This document shows positions 48,345 to 57,112 of a stretch of DNA of 64,000 nt, one piece after another; positions within the stretch are counted from its first letter, which is position 1, and each line of letters begins with the position of its first letter. A program made the translations under genes and the position numbers. This DNA comes from Pseudoxanthomonas sp. z9 (GTDB lineage: Bacteria > Pseudomonadota > Gammaproteobacteria > Xanthomonadales > Xanthomonadaceae). The notes beneath the pieces are model-generated. The model did not search any database. It was not told the origin of the DNA and saw nothing but the letters and a program-made list of their open reading frames with translations. The stretch spans positions 452,048 through 516,047 of the forward strand of contig NZ_VFID01000004.1 in NCBI RefSeq assembly GCF_006542425.1, in the 5' to 3' direction.

Positions 48345-49193
48345 ATGACCACCCCCGCCTTGCCCGGCTCCATCCGCCCATCCTCCTTCCGGATTCCATC
48401 CCTCCGTCTTGCCCTGCGAATGCTCGCCCTGCTTTCCACCGCCGTGTTGCTGGCCGGCTGCGCCACCCGGCCGGCGTCCCCGCATGGCGGGTTCGTCGAG
48501 CGCCAGGTCGAGGTCGCCGGCAAGACGCATCGCTACCAAGTGTTCGTGCCGGCCGGCCATGGCCGCGGCAGGATGCCGGTGATCCTGTTCCTGCACGGAT
48601 CCGGCGAACGTGGCGAGGACAACCAGTTGCAGATGAAGGTCGGCCTGCCGCCGCACCTGCGCCAGCACCTGGACGACTTCCCGGCGGTGGTGGTGATTCC
48701 GCAGGCGCCGGCCGACACCGAGTGGACCCAGGAGGCCGGCACGATCGCGCTGGCCGCGCTGGATGCCTCGATGAAGGAATTCGATGGCGATCCCGATCGG
48801 GTCTACCTGACCGGCCTGTCGATGGGCGGCTACGGCACCTGGGAACTGGCCCTGCAACAGCCGCAGCGCTTCGCCGCGCTGGTGCCCATCTGCGGCGGCC
48901 TGACCGTGGACTGGACCGACCAGCGCCCGAGCATGGTCGCGCACAGCGTGGCCGAGGCGTCCGATCCGTTCGCCGAAGCCGCGCGCCGGCTCAAGCACGT
49001 GCCAGTCTGGATCTTCCATGGCGGCAAGGACGATCTGGTGCCGCCGGTGCAATCGCGCCGGATGGACGCGGCGCTCAGGCAGGCCGGCGGCGACGTGCGC
49101 TACACCGAATTCCCCGACGCCAACCACAACTCCTGGGATCCGGCCTATGCCACCCCGGAACTGTGGACCTGGCTGTTCCAACAACACCGCTGA
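48345..49193 (+). CDS. Alpha/beta-hydrolase lipoprotein (PHB depolymerase/esterase-like)
   Basis: 282 residues. A lipobox (VLLAGC, C39) marks it as a lipoprotein; a start at the Met codon at 48420 is possible but would give a very short signal. Oxyanion region LFLHGSGERGEDN, nucleophile elbow G-L-S159-M-G-G, Asp in GGKDDLVPP and His in DANHNSWD form a catalytic triad. The family includes esterase and polymer-hydrolase lipoproteins; substrate unknown. The preceding 208-base gap holds nothing recognisable. Confidence 0.88.
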   Translation: MTTPALPGSIRPSSFRIPSLRLALRMLALLSTAVLLAGCATRPASPHGGFVERQVEVAGKTHRYQVFVPAGHGRGRMPVILFLHGSGERGEDNQLQMKVGLPPHLRQHLDDFPAVVVIPQAPADTEWTQEAGTIALAALDASMKEFDGDPDRVYLTGLSMGGYGTWELALQQPQRFAALVPICGGLTVDWTDQRPSMVAHSVAEASDPFAEAARRLKHVPVWIFHGGKDDLVPPVQSRRMDAALRQAGGDVRYTEFPDANHNSWDPAYATPELWTWLFQQHR

Positions 49194-49199
49194 GATTCC

Positions 49200-49472
49200 A
49201 TGGCCGAACTGCTCCACGACTATTTCACTCCCGGCTGGCGCGAGCGCACGCATGCCTGCGCCTGCGGCTGGCAGGGTGATTCGCGCGCCATGCAGATGGA
49301 CCTGCAGGACGAAGTCACCGACTACGCCTGTCCCGAATGCGGCAACCTGCTGCTGATCGTCAGCCATCCGGACCGGGAACAGGTCCGGCGGGCCGCCGCC
49401 GCCGGCCATCCCGAAGCGATCCAGCAACTGGCCCTGCTGGAAGAGGCGGAGCGTTACCTGGGCGAACGCTGA
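49200..49472 (+). CDS. Small zinc-ribbon-like protein
   Basis: 90 residues. Cysteines C20-x-C22 and C44-xx-C47 look like the two knuckles of a zinc ribbon. The C-terminal half (about 55-90) is a charged helix pair. No named family is recognised. It starts six bases after the esterase-like gene, suggesting co-transcription. Confidence 0.72.
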   Translation: MAELLHDYFTPGWRERTHACACGWQGDSRAMQMDLQDEVTDYACPECGNLLLIVSHPDREQVRRAAAAGHPEAIQQLALLEEAERYLGER

Positions 49473-49561
49473 CGCCGTCCGTCGCCCGGCCCTCAACCGG
49501 CGCGCGCCGCCGCCGATAACCCGGCGCCCCTTCACGAAAAGATCCGCGCCGAGCACCGTCC

Positions 49562-51133
49562 ATGGCCGAACCTTCCGACGCTCCTCCCGGCCTGACCGGC
49601 GGATTCCGCCGCCTGTGGGCGCGTGGCCACAAGCGCGCGCAGCCGCCAGCCGGCAAGGGACTGGCGCCGCACGATTCCGCGCACCCGCTCATCAGCGCGG
49701 CGCAGTTGCAGGTGCTGTTCGCGCACGCCGATACACCGCCGGCGCTGCTCGCGGCGTTCGCCGATGGACTGGCCGGCCTGGGCGGCGAACTGCGCGGCAT
49801 GGGCCAGCGCCTGCAGGCCGCCTGCGCCGATGGCGACTGGAATGCCTACGGGCGCGCCATGCGCCAGTTGATCGACAAGTACATCCGCACCATTCCGGAC
49901 GAACCGGTGCCCGGCAGTGGCGTCCCCAGCGAATCGGAACAGTTGCGCGGGCTGCTCCATCACACCCTGGTGATGGCGGTGGAGACCCTGCTGCGCGAGG
50001 ATGCGCGCCTGCACCCGCAGACCCAGTCGGTGGCCGATCAGCTCAAGGACTGGCAACCGGGCCAGCCGCTGGCCGCGCTGGACGGCCAGCTCAGGGAACT
50101 GTGCCACGCCATCGGCCAGGCCAGCCACGAAACCCGCGACGCGCAGGAGCTGCTGCGCAGCCTGTTCGACCTGTTGCTGGAGAATGTCGGCGAACTGTTG
50201 GAGGACGGCAGTTGGCTGCAGGATCAGATCGCGGCCGCGCGCAGCCTGCTGTCCGGTCCGCTGGACCGCGAACGGCTGGAGGAAACCCGCAGCGGCCTGC
50301 GCGAGGTGATCTACAAGCAGGGCCTGCTCAAACAGGGACTCGACGAATCGAAGGCGGCGATGAAGGACATGATGGTCACCTTCGTCGAACGCCTCGACGG
50401 CATGGCCAGCAGCACCGGTGAATTCCACGACCGCATCAGCTTCCACGCGCAGGCGGTCCGCGACAGCCGCAGCATCGCCGAACTCGGCAAGCGGATGGAG
50501 GACATCCTGGAGGACACCGCCCAGTTGCAACGTCAGGCGCTACGCGCCCGCGACGATCTGTGCGCGGTGCGCGAGGAGGCCGAGGCAGCCGAACGCCGCG
50601 TCGCCAGCCTGGAACAGGAGCTGCAGTCGGTATCCAACCTGGTGCGGATCGACCAGCTCACCGAGGCCCTGAACCGGCGCGGCTTCGAGGAACTGTTCCG
50701 GCGCGAATCCAGCCGCGCCCTGCGCAGCGGCCAGCCGCTGTGCCTGGCCCTGCTGGATCTCGACGACTTCCGCCTGGTCAACGCCACCCACGGCCATCTC
50801 GGCGGCGACGCCGCGCTGCGCCATGTGGTCGCGGTGGTGCGCGGCGCGCTGCGCGGCAGCGATGCGATTGGCCGATTCGGTGGCGAGGAATTCGTGCTGC
50901 TGCTGCCGGACACCTCGTTGCGCGAGGCGGAGACGATCGTCGCGCGCGCCCTGCAGCGGCTGGCGCAGCGTCCGCTCCTGCACGAGGGCGAACGATTGGC
51001 GGTGACCTTCAGCGCCGGCGTGGCGCCGTGGCGCGCCGGCGAAACGCAGGACGCGCTGGTCGAGCGCGCCGATCGCGCGATGTACGAGGCCAAGGCCGCC
51101 GGCAAGAACCGGGTGATGGCGGCGCGCGACTGA
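49562..51133 (+). CDS. Diguanylate cyclase with N-terminal helical domain
   Basis: 523 residues. The N-terminal about 320 residues are alpha-helical without a recognised sensor fold. A coiled coil (about 320-360) leads to a GGDEF domain: DQLTEALNRRGFEELF, GGEEF at residues 440-444, and an inhibitory RxxD site (RGSD) five residues before it. The active-site form GGEEF predicts c-di-GMP synthesis with product feedback. No membrane segments are evident, so it is cytoplasmic. It is convergent with pyrB. Confidence 0.92.
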   Translation: MAEPSDAPPGLTGGFRRLWARGHKRAQPPAGKGLAPHDSAHPLISAAQLQVLFAHADTPPALLAAFADGLAGLGGELRGMGQRLQAACADGDWNAYGRAMRQLIDKYIRTIPDEPVPGSGVPSESEQLRGLLHHTLVMAVETLLREDARLHPQTQSVADQLKDWQPGQPLAALDGQLRELCHAIGQASHETRDAQELLRSLFDLLLENVGELLEDGSWLQDQIAAARSLLSGPLDRERLEETRSGLREVIYKQGLLKQGLDESKAAMKDMMVTFVERLDGMASSTGEFHDRISFHAQAVRDSRSIAELGKRMEDILEDTAQLQRQALRARDDLCAVREEAEAAERRVASLEQELQSVSNLVRIDQLTEALNRRGFEELFRRESSRALRSGQPLCLALLDLDDFRLVNATHGHLGGDAALRHVVAVVRGALRGSDAIGRFGGEEFVLLLPDTSLREAETIVARALQRLAQRPLLHEGERLAVTFSAGVAPWRAGETQDALVERADRAMYEAKAAGKNRVMAARD

Positions 51134-51151
51134 AACGCGCCGCCTTCGGAC

Positions 51152-52096
51152 TCAACCGAGCAGGGTTTCCAGCACCGCCATGCGGATGGCCACGCCGTTG
51201 CTGACCTGGCGCAGCACCAGCGACTGCGGGCCGTCGGCGACCTCGTCGGTGATTTCCACGCCGCGGTTGATCGGGCCCGGATGCAGCACCACCGCGTCCT
51301 TCGCTGCGCGGGCCAGCCGCGCCTGGGTCAGGCCGTAGTCGCGGTGGTAGTCATCGAGCGAGGCGACCAGGCCCTCCTCCATCCGCTCGCGCTGCAGGCG
51401 CAGCATCATCACCGCGTCCACGCCTTCGAGCATGGCATCGAAATCGCCGCCCACGGTGCAACCGGCCAGGGTGTCGTCGTCGGGCAGCAGCGACTGCGGG
51501 CCGCATACCCGGATCTCGCCGGTGCCCAGCGTGCGCAGCGCATGCAGGTCCGAACGCGCCACGCGCGAATGCTTGACGTCGCCGACGATCAGCACCTTCA
51601 ACCGCGAGAAATCCGCGCCCTTGGCCTGGCGCAGGGTCAGCGCGTCCAGCAGGCCCTGGGTGGGATGGGCGCTGCGGCCATCGCCGGCGTTGACCAGCGT
51701 CGTGCCCTCGCCCGCCACTTCGGCCAGCGCGTCCACCGCGCCGTCCTCCGAATGCCGCACCACGAAACCGCGCACGCCCATGGCCTCCAGGTTGCGCAGG
51801 GTGTCGCGGGCGGTCTCGCCCTTGCGCGTGGAGGAGGCGGAGGCGTCGAAGTTCAGCACGTCCGCGCCCAGCCGCTGCGCCGCGATCTGGAACGAACTGC
51901 GCGTGCGGGTGGAAGGTTCGAAAAAGAGCGTGCACACCGTGGTGCCGTCCAGCAGGTTGCGGCGCTGGGTGCGGCCGAGCGCGGTGTCGCGGATCTGGCC
52001 GGCGCGATCCAGCAGGCGGCAAAGGGTTTCGCGGGGAAGACCGTCGAGGGTCAGCAGGTGCCGCAGGCGTCCATCCGAATCGATTTGCTGGGTCAT
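51152..52096 (-). CDS. pyrB: Aspartate carbamoyltransferase catalytic subunit PyrB
   Basis: 314 residues from the ATG at 52096. The carbamoyl-phosphate motif is FFEPSTRTRSSFQ. VVRHSEDGAVDAL, NAGDGRSAHPTQGLLDALT and HPGPINRGVEI are typical of the bacterial pyrimidine enzyme of the type without a PyrI regulatory subunit. The longer frame to 52213 shows no family similarity. It is downstream of ruvX and yqgE; the pyrR seen between ruvX and pyrB in Pseudomonas is not present in the 171-base gap. Confidence 0.95.
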   Translation of the reverse strand: MTQQIDSDGRLRHLLTLDGLPRETLCRLLDRAGQIRDTALGRTQRRNLLDGTTVCTLFFEPSTRTRSSFQIAAQRLGADVLNFDASASSTRKGETARDTLRNLEAMGVRGFVVRHSEDGAVDALAEVAGEGTTLVNAGDGRSAHPTQGLLDALTLRQAKGADFSRLKVLIVGDVKHSRVARSDLHALRTLGTGEIRVCGPQSLLPDDDTLAGCTVGGDFDAMLEGVDAVMMLRLQRERMEEGLVASLDDYHRDYGLTQARLARAAKDAVVLHPGPINRGVEITDEVADGPQSLVLRQVSNGVAIRMAVLETLLG

Positions 52097-52267
52097 TGGC
52101 TCAGTTCTGGAATGCAAGGGTCGGGACCGGCATGCCGCGGCGACGCCGGGTTCCGGAGGGTGGGTGGATGGCGGGTTTGCCGGTCGCGGCGACGGAAGCC
52201 GGTACCGGAACAAATGAAAACGGAACGGGAGCGTGCCCGGTGATGGCCGGAAGGATCGCCGCCTCGC

Positions 52268-52720
52268 TCAAAGGGTCACCTGCGTGGCGTCCTGCGGCGC
52301 CGCCAGCCAGCGCTCGATGATCACCGCAGCGGCCACCGCGTCCAGCGCCGCCGCGTCGCGCTTGCGCTTGCGGCCTTCGGCGCGATCCAGCGCGAACCGC
52401 TGCGCGGCTTCGACCGAACTGGCGCGTTCGTCCACCAGCACCACCGGCAACTTGTAGCGCGCATGCAATTCGCGCGCGAACGCCTGCGCGCGCTTGCGGT
52501 TGGGCTGGTCGCCGCCTTCCAGGGTCATCGGATCGCCGACCACCAGGCCGTCCGGCCGCCATTCCGCATGCAGGCGATCCAGCGCCGGCCAGTCCGGCCC
52601 GTGCGCGTGCACGTCCACCACCGCCAAAGCGCGTGCGCCGCTGCCGAAGGCGCTGCCCACGGCCACGCCGATGCGTCGCGCACCGACGTCGAACCCCAAC
52701 ACCGTGCCATCCAACTTCAT
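52268..52720 (-). CDS. ruvX: Pre-16S rRNA nuclease YqgF/RuvX
   Basis: 150 residues with the RNase H-like fold. It has the catalytic Asp in LGFDVGARRIGVAVG, GLVVGDPMTLEGG, and VVLVDERASSVEA followed by KRDAAALDAVAAAVIIERWL. YqgF processes the 5' end of 16S rRNA; the older name RuvX implies Holliday-junction resolution. It sits between yqgE and pyrB, a conserved cluster. Confidence 0.94.
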   Translation of the reverse strand: MKLDGTVLGFDVGARRIGVAVGSAFGSGARALAVVDVHAHGPDWPALDRLHAEWRPDGLVVGDPMTLEGGDQPNRKRAQAFARELHARYKLPVVLVDERASSVEAAQRFALDRAEGRKRKRDAAALDAVAAAVIIERWLAAPQDATQVTL

Positions 52721-52805
52721 GGCCGACTCCGGGAACGCCGACCGGACTCCGGCGACAGGCAGGCTTGCCTTCCGGGAGCGGCGCGGCGGTTCCGGCGACA
52801 GGGTT

Positions 52806-53378
52806 TCATGCGTGCCCGCTGTAGTCTGTGAGCCTGGTCATGTCTACACCGATCAGGCCGCCAGCGGCCTGCCAGCGCCGTTCCAGCGGCACCCCGAACA
52901 GCACGCCGGCATCGGCCGGCGCGGTCAACCAGGCGTTCTCGCCCAGTTCGAATTCCAGTTGCCCTGCGCCCCAGCCTGCGCAGCCGAGGGTGACGATGGC
53001 GTGTTCCGGCCCGTGGCCGGCGGCCATCGCCTCCAGGATGTCGCGCGAGGTGGTCAGGTACAGGCCGTCGGCGACGGTCAGGGTGGAATCCCATGCCCGC
53101 GCGTCATCGTGCAGCACGAACCCGCGCTCGGGATGGACCGGCCCGCCGTTGAGCACGATCTGCTCGCGCAGGCCCTCGTCCGGCGTGTCCAGCTGCATCT
53201 GCTGCAACACTTCGCCCAGGGTGTACTCGGAAGGACGGTTGACCATCACCCCCATCGCCCCCTCCCCGTCGTGCTGGCAGATCAGGGTCACGCTGCGGGC
53301 GAAATTGGGGTCATCCAAGGCCGGCGAGGCGATCAGCAGCTGGTTGGCGAGGAAGGTTTCGGCGGACATGGGCGCCAT
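52806..53378 (-). CDS. YqgE/AlgH family protein
   Basis: 190 residues. [55 protein letters not shown] and [21 protein letters not shown] are diagnostic of YqgE (AlgH in Pseudomonas, linked to alginate and virulence gene control through an unknown mechanism). It is upstream of ruvX on the same strand and divergent from tag. Confidence 0.95.
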   Translation of the reverse strand: MAPMSAETFLANQLLIASPALDDPNFARSVTLICQHDGEGAMGVMVNRPSEYTLGEVLQQMQLDTPDEGLREQIVLNGGPVHPERGFVLHDDARAWDSTLTVADGLYLTTSRDILEAMAAGHGPEHAIVTLGCAGWGAGQLEFELGENAWLTAPADAGVLFGVPLERRWQAAGGLIGVDMTRLTDYSGHA

Positions 53379-53406
53379 TTTAGCCCGACCGCGCTACCCT
53401 GACCGC

Positions 53407-53946
53407 ATGAGCGGATACTGCGACATCGCCCCGGGCCATCCGGTCCACGGCTCCTACCACGACCACGAATACGGCTTTCCCCAGCGGGAAGAGGCGGTCC
53501 TGTTCGAGCGCCTGCTGCTGGAAATCAACCAGGCCGGGCTCAGCTGGGAGACCATCCTGCGCAAGCGCGAGGGGTTCCGGCGCGCCTACCACGGCTTCGA
53601 CGTGGACACCGTGGCCGCCTACGGAGATGCGGACCGCGCCCGGTTGCTGGCCGACCCGGGCATCATCCGCAACCGCCTGAAGGTGGACGCGGCGATCCAC
53701 AACGCCGGGGTCATCCAGGCGCTGCGCGGATCCCATGGCGGCTTCGCCGCCTGGCTGGATGCCCACCACCCGCTCGACAAGCCCGAATGGATCAAGCTGT
53801 TCAAGCGGACCTTCCGCTTCACCGGCGGCGAGATCACCGGCGAGTTCCTGATGAGCCTGGGTTACCTGCGTGGCGCGCATCGCGAGAGCTGCCCCGCGCA
53901 TGCGCGCATCACCGCCCTGTCGCCTCCCTGGCAGGCGGCGGGCTGA
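53407..53946 (+). CDS. tag: DNA-3-methyladenine glycosylase I
   Basis: 179 residues. It removes 3-methyladenine from alkylated DNA. YHDHEYGFPQREEAVLFERLLLEINQAGLSWETILRKREGFRRAYHGFD is the Tag core, with the catalytic Glu in the SWETIL helix. The C-terminal His/Cys zinc ligands appear in GAHRESCPAHAR. Only 28 bases separate it from the divergent yqgE. Confidence 0.95.
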   Translation: MSGYCDIAPGHPVHGSYHDHEYGFPQREEAVLFERLLLEINQAGLSWETILRKREGFRRAYHGFDVDTVAAYGDADRARLLADPGIIRNRLKVDAAIHNAGVIQALRGSHGGFAAWLDAHHPLDKPEWIKLFKRTFRFTGGEITGEFLMSLGYLRGAHRESCPAHARITALSPPWQAAG

Positions 53947-53983
53947 TCCGGACGCCACTGGCGCGCGCTGGCTTGCGCCGAAA

Positions 53984-54004
53984 GTGGTAAGCGTTGCTTA
54001 CCAC
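53984..54004. promoter_or_regulatory. Perfect palindrome upstream of the H-NOX gene
   Basis: GTGGTAAGC - GTT - GCTTACCAC, a perfect 9-base inverted repeat without a T-tract. A second palindrome, CCGATATCGG, lies at 54061-54070. Both are in the 202-base gap between tag and the H-NOX gene and could be operators or a weak tag terminator. Confidence 0.45.
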
Positions 54005-54086
54005 CGCGGGCTCCATCTTCCGGGCTCCAGTCTTGCGCGTTCAATCTTCCGCGCCGACGTCCGATATCGGAAGAGCGCATCGCGCA

Positions 54087-54116
54087 TTGGTTGATGCCTG
54101 CGGTTGCGGGCATACT
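54087..54116 (+). promoter_or_regulatory. Possible sigma-70 promoter for H-NOX operon
   Basis: TTGGTT at 54087-54092 and CATACT at 54111-54116 with an 18-base spacer, 32 bases before the H-NOX ATG and following the CCGATATCGG palindrome. It is a consensus-level match only. Confidence 0.4.
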
Positions 54117-54148
54117 CCGGCCATCATGGCCACTCGGGGGAGACAGGC

Positions 54149-54697
54149 ATGAAGGGAGTCGTGTTCACCGAGTTCATGGAGATGATGGACAGCCGCTTCG
54201 GTCCCGAACTGACCGAACGCGTGCTGGAAGCCGCGCATCTGCCCAGCGGTGGCATCTACACCGCCGTCGGCACCTACGATCACACCGAACTGCTGGCCCT
54301 GGTCGAGCAACTCGGCCTCGCGGTCGGATTGCCCGCAACCACGCTCGTGCGCGAATTCGGCCACTACCTGTTCGGACGCTTCGTGAAAAGCTATCCGCGC
54401 TTCTTCCAGGACGTGCACTCCGCGTTCGATTTCATCGAACAGGTCGACAACCACGTGCACGTCGAAGTGCTGAAACTCTATCCCGGCGCCGAGTTGCCAA
54501 GCTTCCGCAGCGAACGCCCCGATGATCGCCGGATGCTGTTCGACTACCGCTCCAGCCGCCCGCTGGCGGATCTGGCCGAAGGCTTGATCGCCGGATGCGT
54601 GGACCACTACGGCGAACGCGTGAGCATCGAACGCACGCCGCTGGCCGCCGACGGCGGCGGCACCGCGGTCCGCTTCCGGCTGACCCGGGTGGACTGA
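54149..54697 (+). CDS. H-NOX heme nitric oxide sensor protein
   Basis: 182 residues from the ATG at 54149 (MKGVVFTEFMEMMDSRFG), the standard H-NOX opening. The proximal heme ligand is His104 by alignment of VDNHVHVEVLKLYPGAELP with family sequences; His102 is next to it. The propionate-binding motif Y-x-S-x-R is YRSSR at 133-137. It senses NO (or O2) in the cytoplasm. It is followed after 15 bases by a GGDEF-EAL gene, the usual effector for stand-alone H-NOX proteins. Confidence 0.94.
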   Translation: MKGVVFTEFMEMMDSRFGPELTERVLEAAHLPSGGIYTAVGTYDHTELLALVEQLGLAVGLPATTLVREFGHYLFGRFVKSYPRFFQDVHSAFDFIEQVDNHVHVEVLKLYPGAELPSFRSERPDDRRMLFDYRSSRPLADLAEGLIAGCVDHYGERVSIERTPLAADGGGTAVRFRLTRVD

Positions 54698-54712
54698 TCC
54701 CGGACGCCCCGC

Positions 54713-56707
54713 ATGGACGAACTGCAACTGCTCAGACGGAGACTGGAGCGCGAAAAACAGGCACGTCGCGCGGCGGAGCTGTTCATCGAGGAAAAGAGCC
54801 TGGAGCTGTACATCGAGCAGCAGAAGCGCGAACAGGCGTTCCTGGCCCTGCAGGCGCAGACCGTCGCCACCAACACGCTCAACCGGCAATTGCAGGAAGA
54901 AATCAGCCGCCGCATCCAGGCCGAGACGCTGGAGAGTTTCCTGGAGCGGATCGTGCAGGATCATCCTTTGCACAACATCCTGGTCGAACTCACCCGCATG
55001 GTCGAGGCGCAGACGCCCGGCGGCCGCTGCTTCATCGCCGTGCACGCCGACGGCGAACTTTTCCACGCCGAGCGCGAATCCTCGGAAGGACGCGATCCGG
55101 TCATCCAGGCACCGCTGCACTGGTTGCCCGGCGGCGCCCACGAACAGCGCCACATCCAGTGGGTCGAGGACGTCCGCCGGCATCCGGTCTGGCGCCGCCA
55201 TTGCGACAGCGGCCTGCTCGACGGACTGGGCAGCGCCTGGACGGTGCCGCTGACCACCGCCCATGGCGAGCACATCGGCGAGTTCGCCCTGCATCCGCCG
55301 GACGGACGCGCGCCCAGCGAATCGGAGCTGGAATGGATGATGATGATCAGCGGCCTGGCCGCGCTGGCGATCGGCCATCGCCAACTGGCCGACAACCTCA
55401 ACCACCAGGCCCACCACGACGCCCTGACCGATCTGCCCAACCGCTTCCTGTTCCGCGACCGGCTGAACCAGGCCATCGCGCACGCGCGTCGCGAGGATCA
55501 CCGGGTCGGCGTGCTGTTCCTGGATCTGGACGGCTTCAAGCACATCAACGACACCCTCGGCCACCAGCAGGGCGACAACGTGCTGATGGCGACCACCCGT
55601 CGCATCCGCCGCCTGCTGCGCGAAACCGACACCTTGGCGCGCATGGGCGGCGATGAGTTCACCCTCATCCTGCCGGCCATGAAGAGCGTCGCCGACGCCA
55701 CCCGCATGGCGGAGCGCTGCCTGGAATCGCTGCGCCGCCCCATCCCGATGGACGGGCACGAGCTGTACGTCACCGGCAGTATCGGTATTGCCCTGTTTCC
55801 CGACGACGCCCGCGATGCCGAACAATTGCAGCGCAACGCGGACGCGGCGATGTACCGCGCCAAGGCGCGCGGCAAGAACTGCTTCGAGTTCTTCACTCCG
55901 GCCCTGACCGCCGGCAGCCGCGAACTGCTCGACCTGCGCGCGGATCTTCATCACGCGCTGGAGGAAGGCCAGTTGTCACTGCACTACCAGCCCCAGTTCC
56001 GCGCCGACGGCGTGCTGCTCGGCTTCGAAGCGCTGATGCGCTGGAACCATCCACGCCATGGCGCCATTCCGCCCAGCCGCTTCATCCCCATCGCCGAGGA
56101 GTCCGGGCTGATCCTGGCCATCGGCCAATGGGCGCTGGAACACGCCTGCCGACAGATGGCGCGCTGGCAGGCCAGCGGCGTCGCCCACCTGCTGATGGCG
56201 GTCAACCTGTCGGCGGTGCAGTTGCAGCAGGAGGACTGGACCCGCACCGTCGCCCGCGTGCTCGAAGCCACCGGCCTGCCGGCGTCCTCGCTCGAACTGG
56301 AGCTGACCGAAAGCCTGGTGATGCAGGACGTCCAGTCCACCGCCCGTCACCTGCGCGAACTGCGCGAACTGGGCGTGCGCGTGGCCATCGACGATTTCGG
56401 TACCGGGTACTCGTCGCTGAACTACCTGCGCCAGCTGCTGGTGGACACGCTGAAGATCGATCGATCCTTCATCAGCGAAATCGAAGCCTCCGCCGATACC
56501 GGACTGCACTACCCGATCATCCGCAGCATCATCGAACTCGGCCACAGCCTGGGCCTGTCGCTGATCGCCGAAGGCGTGGAAACCGAACACCAGGCCAGCA
56601 TCCTGCGCGATCTCGGCTGCGACGGCCTGCAAGGCCACCTGTTCGCCCCGCCCATGACCGCCAGCGACTGCGAAACCCTGCTCCGCCAGCTCCGCGCCCT
56701 TCCGTAG
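54713..56707 (+). CDS. GGDEF-EAL bifunctional c-di-GMP enzyme paired with H-NOX
   Basis: 664 residues. A charged coiled coil (1-75) is followed by a GAF-like sensor region (about 78-225), GGDEF (GGDEF at 312-316 with an RETD inhibitory site upstream) and EAL (EAL at 439-441). Phosphodiesterase residues are intact: NLSAVQL, ELTES, IDDFGTGYSSL, LKIDRSF, EGVET. Both activities are predicted to be functional. With H-NOX upstream, NO should tune c-di-GMP turnover and thus attachment or dispersal. The N-terminal coiled coil is a likely docking site for H-NOX. Confidence 0.93.
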   Translation: MDELQLLRRRLEREKQARRAAELFIEEKSLELYIEQQKREQAFLALQAQTVATNTLNRQLQEEISRRIQAETLESFLERIVQDHPLHNILVELTRMVEAQTPGGRCFIAVHADGELFHAERESSEGRDPVIQAPLHWLPGGAHEQRHIQWVEDVRRHPVWRRHCDSGLLDGLGSAWTVPLTTAHGEHIGEFALHPPDGRAPSESELEWMMMISGLAALAIGHRQLADNLNHQAHHDALTDLPNRFLFRDRLNQAIAHARREDHRVGVLFLDLDGFKHINDTLGHQQGDNVLMATTRRIRRLLRETDTLARMGGDEFTLILPAMKSVADATRMAERCLESLRRPIPMDGHELYVTGSIGIALFPDDARDAEQLQRNADAAMYRAKARGKNCFEFFTPALTAGSRELLDLRADLHHALEEGQLSLHYQPQFRADGVLLGFEALMRWNHPRHGAIPPSRFIPIAEESGLILAIGQWALEHACRQMARWQASGVAHLLMAVNLSAVQLQQEDWTRTVARVLEATGLPASSLELELTESLVMQDVQSTARHLRELRELGVRVAIDDFGTGYSSLNYLRQLLVDTLKIDRSFISEIEASADTGLHYPIIRSIIELGHSLGLSLIAEGVETEHQASILRDLGCDGLQGHLFAPPMTASDCETLLRQLRALP

Positions 56708-56756
56708 AGCGGTCCAACCGCGCACAGGCCCCCAACATCCCATCGCGCGTGATTTA

Positions 56757-57096
56757 CTTCCCCCGCTTGCGGGGGAAGGTGCCGAAGGCGGATGGGGGCA
56801 AATCCGTCCGCACCTAGCGACCCCACATCAGGCGCCGCACACCGACGTTCCCCCCTGCGGGCAGATGACGCCTGAAGCGCCCTCTTCCGGCGCTTCGCGC
56901 CACCTTCTCCCGCAGGCGGGAGAAGAGCCACCCTGCACGGCCAGCAGCCCCGCCACGCAGTCCACATCGAACACCCACAGCCCCCTTCCCCCGCAACGCG
57001 GGGGAAGGTGCCGAAGGCGGATGGGGGCAACGCCGATAACGCACGAAGCACCCTCTTCCCCCCTGCGCGCCACCTTCTCCCGCACGCCGTAGAAGG
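56757..57096. repeat. Palindromic repeat cluster related to the terminal array
   Basis: CTTCCCCCGC-TT-GCGGGGGAAG followed by GTGCCGAAGGCGGATGGGGG at 56757-56799, and a second copy at 56981-57028, are the reverse orientation of the 62.6-64.0 kb units. A sister palindrome CTTCTCCCGC ... GCGGGAGAAG occurs at 56904-56925 with a degenerate copy at 57074-57095. The cluster fills the 405-base gap 56708-57112 and nothing else is seen there; it may also terminate both convergent transcripts. Confidence 0.85.
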
Positions 57097-57112
57097 GTTT
57101 CACCATCCCGCC

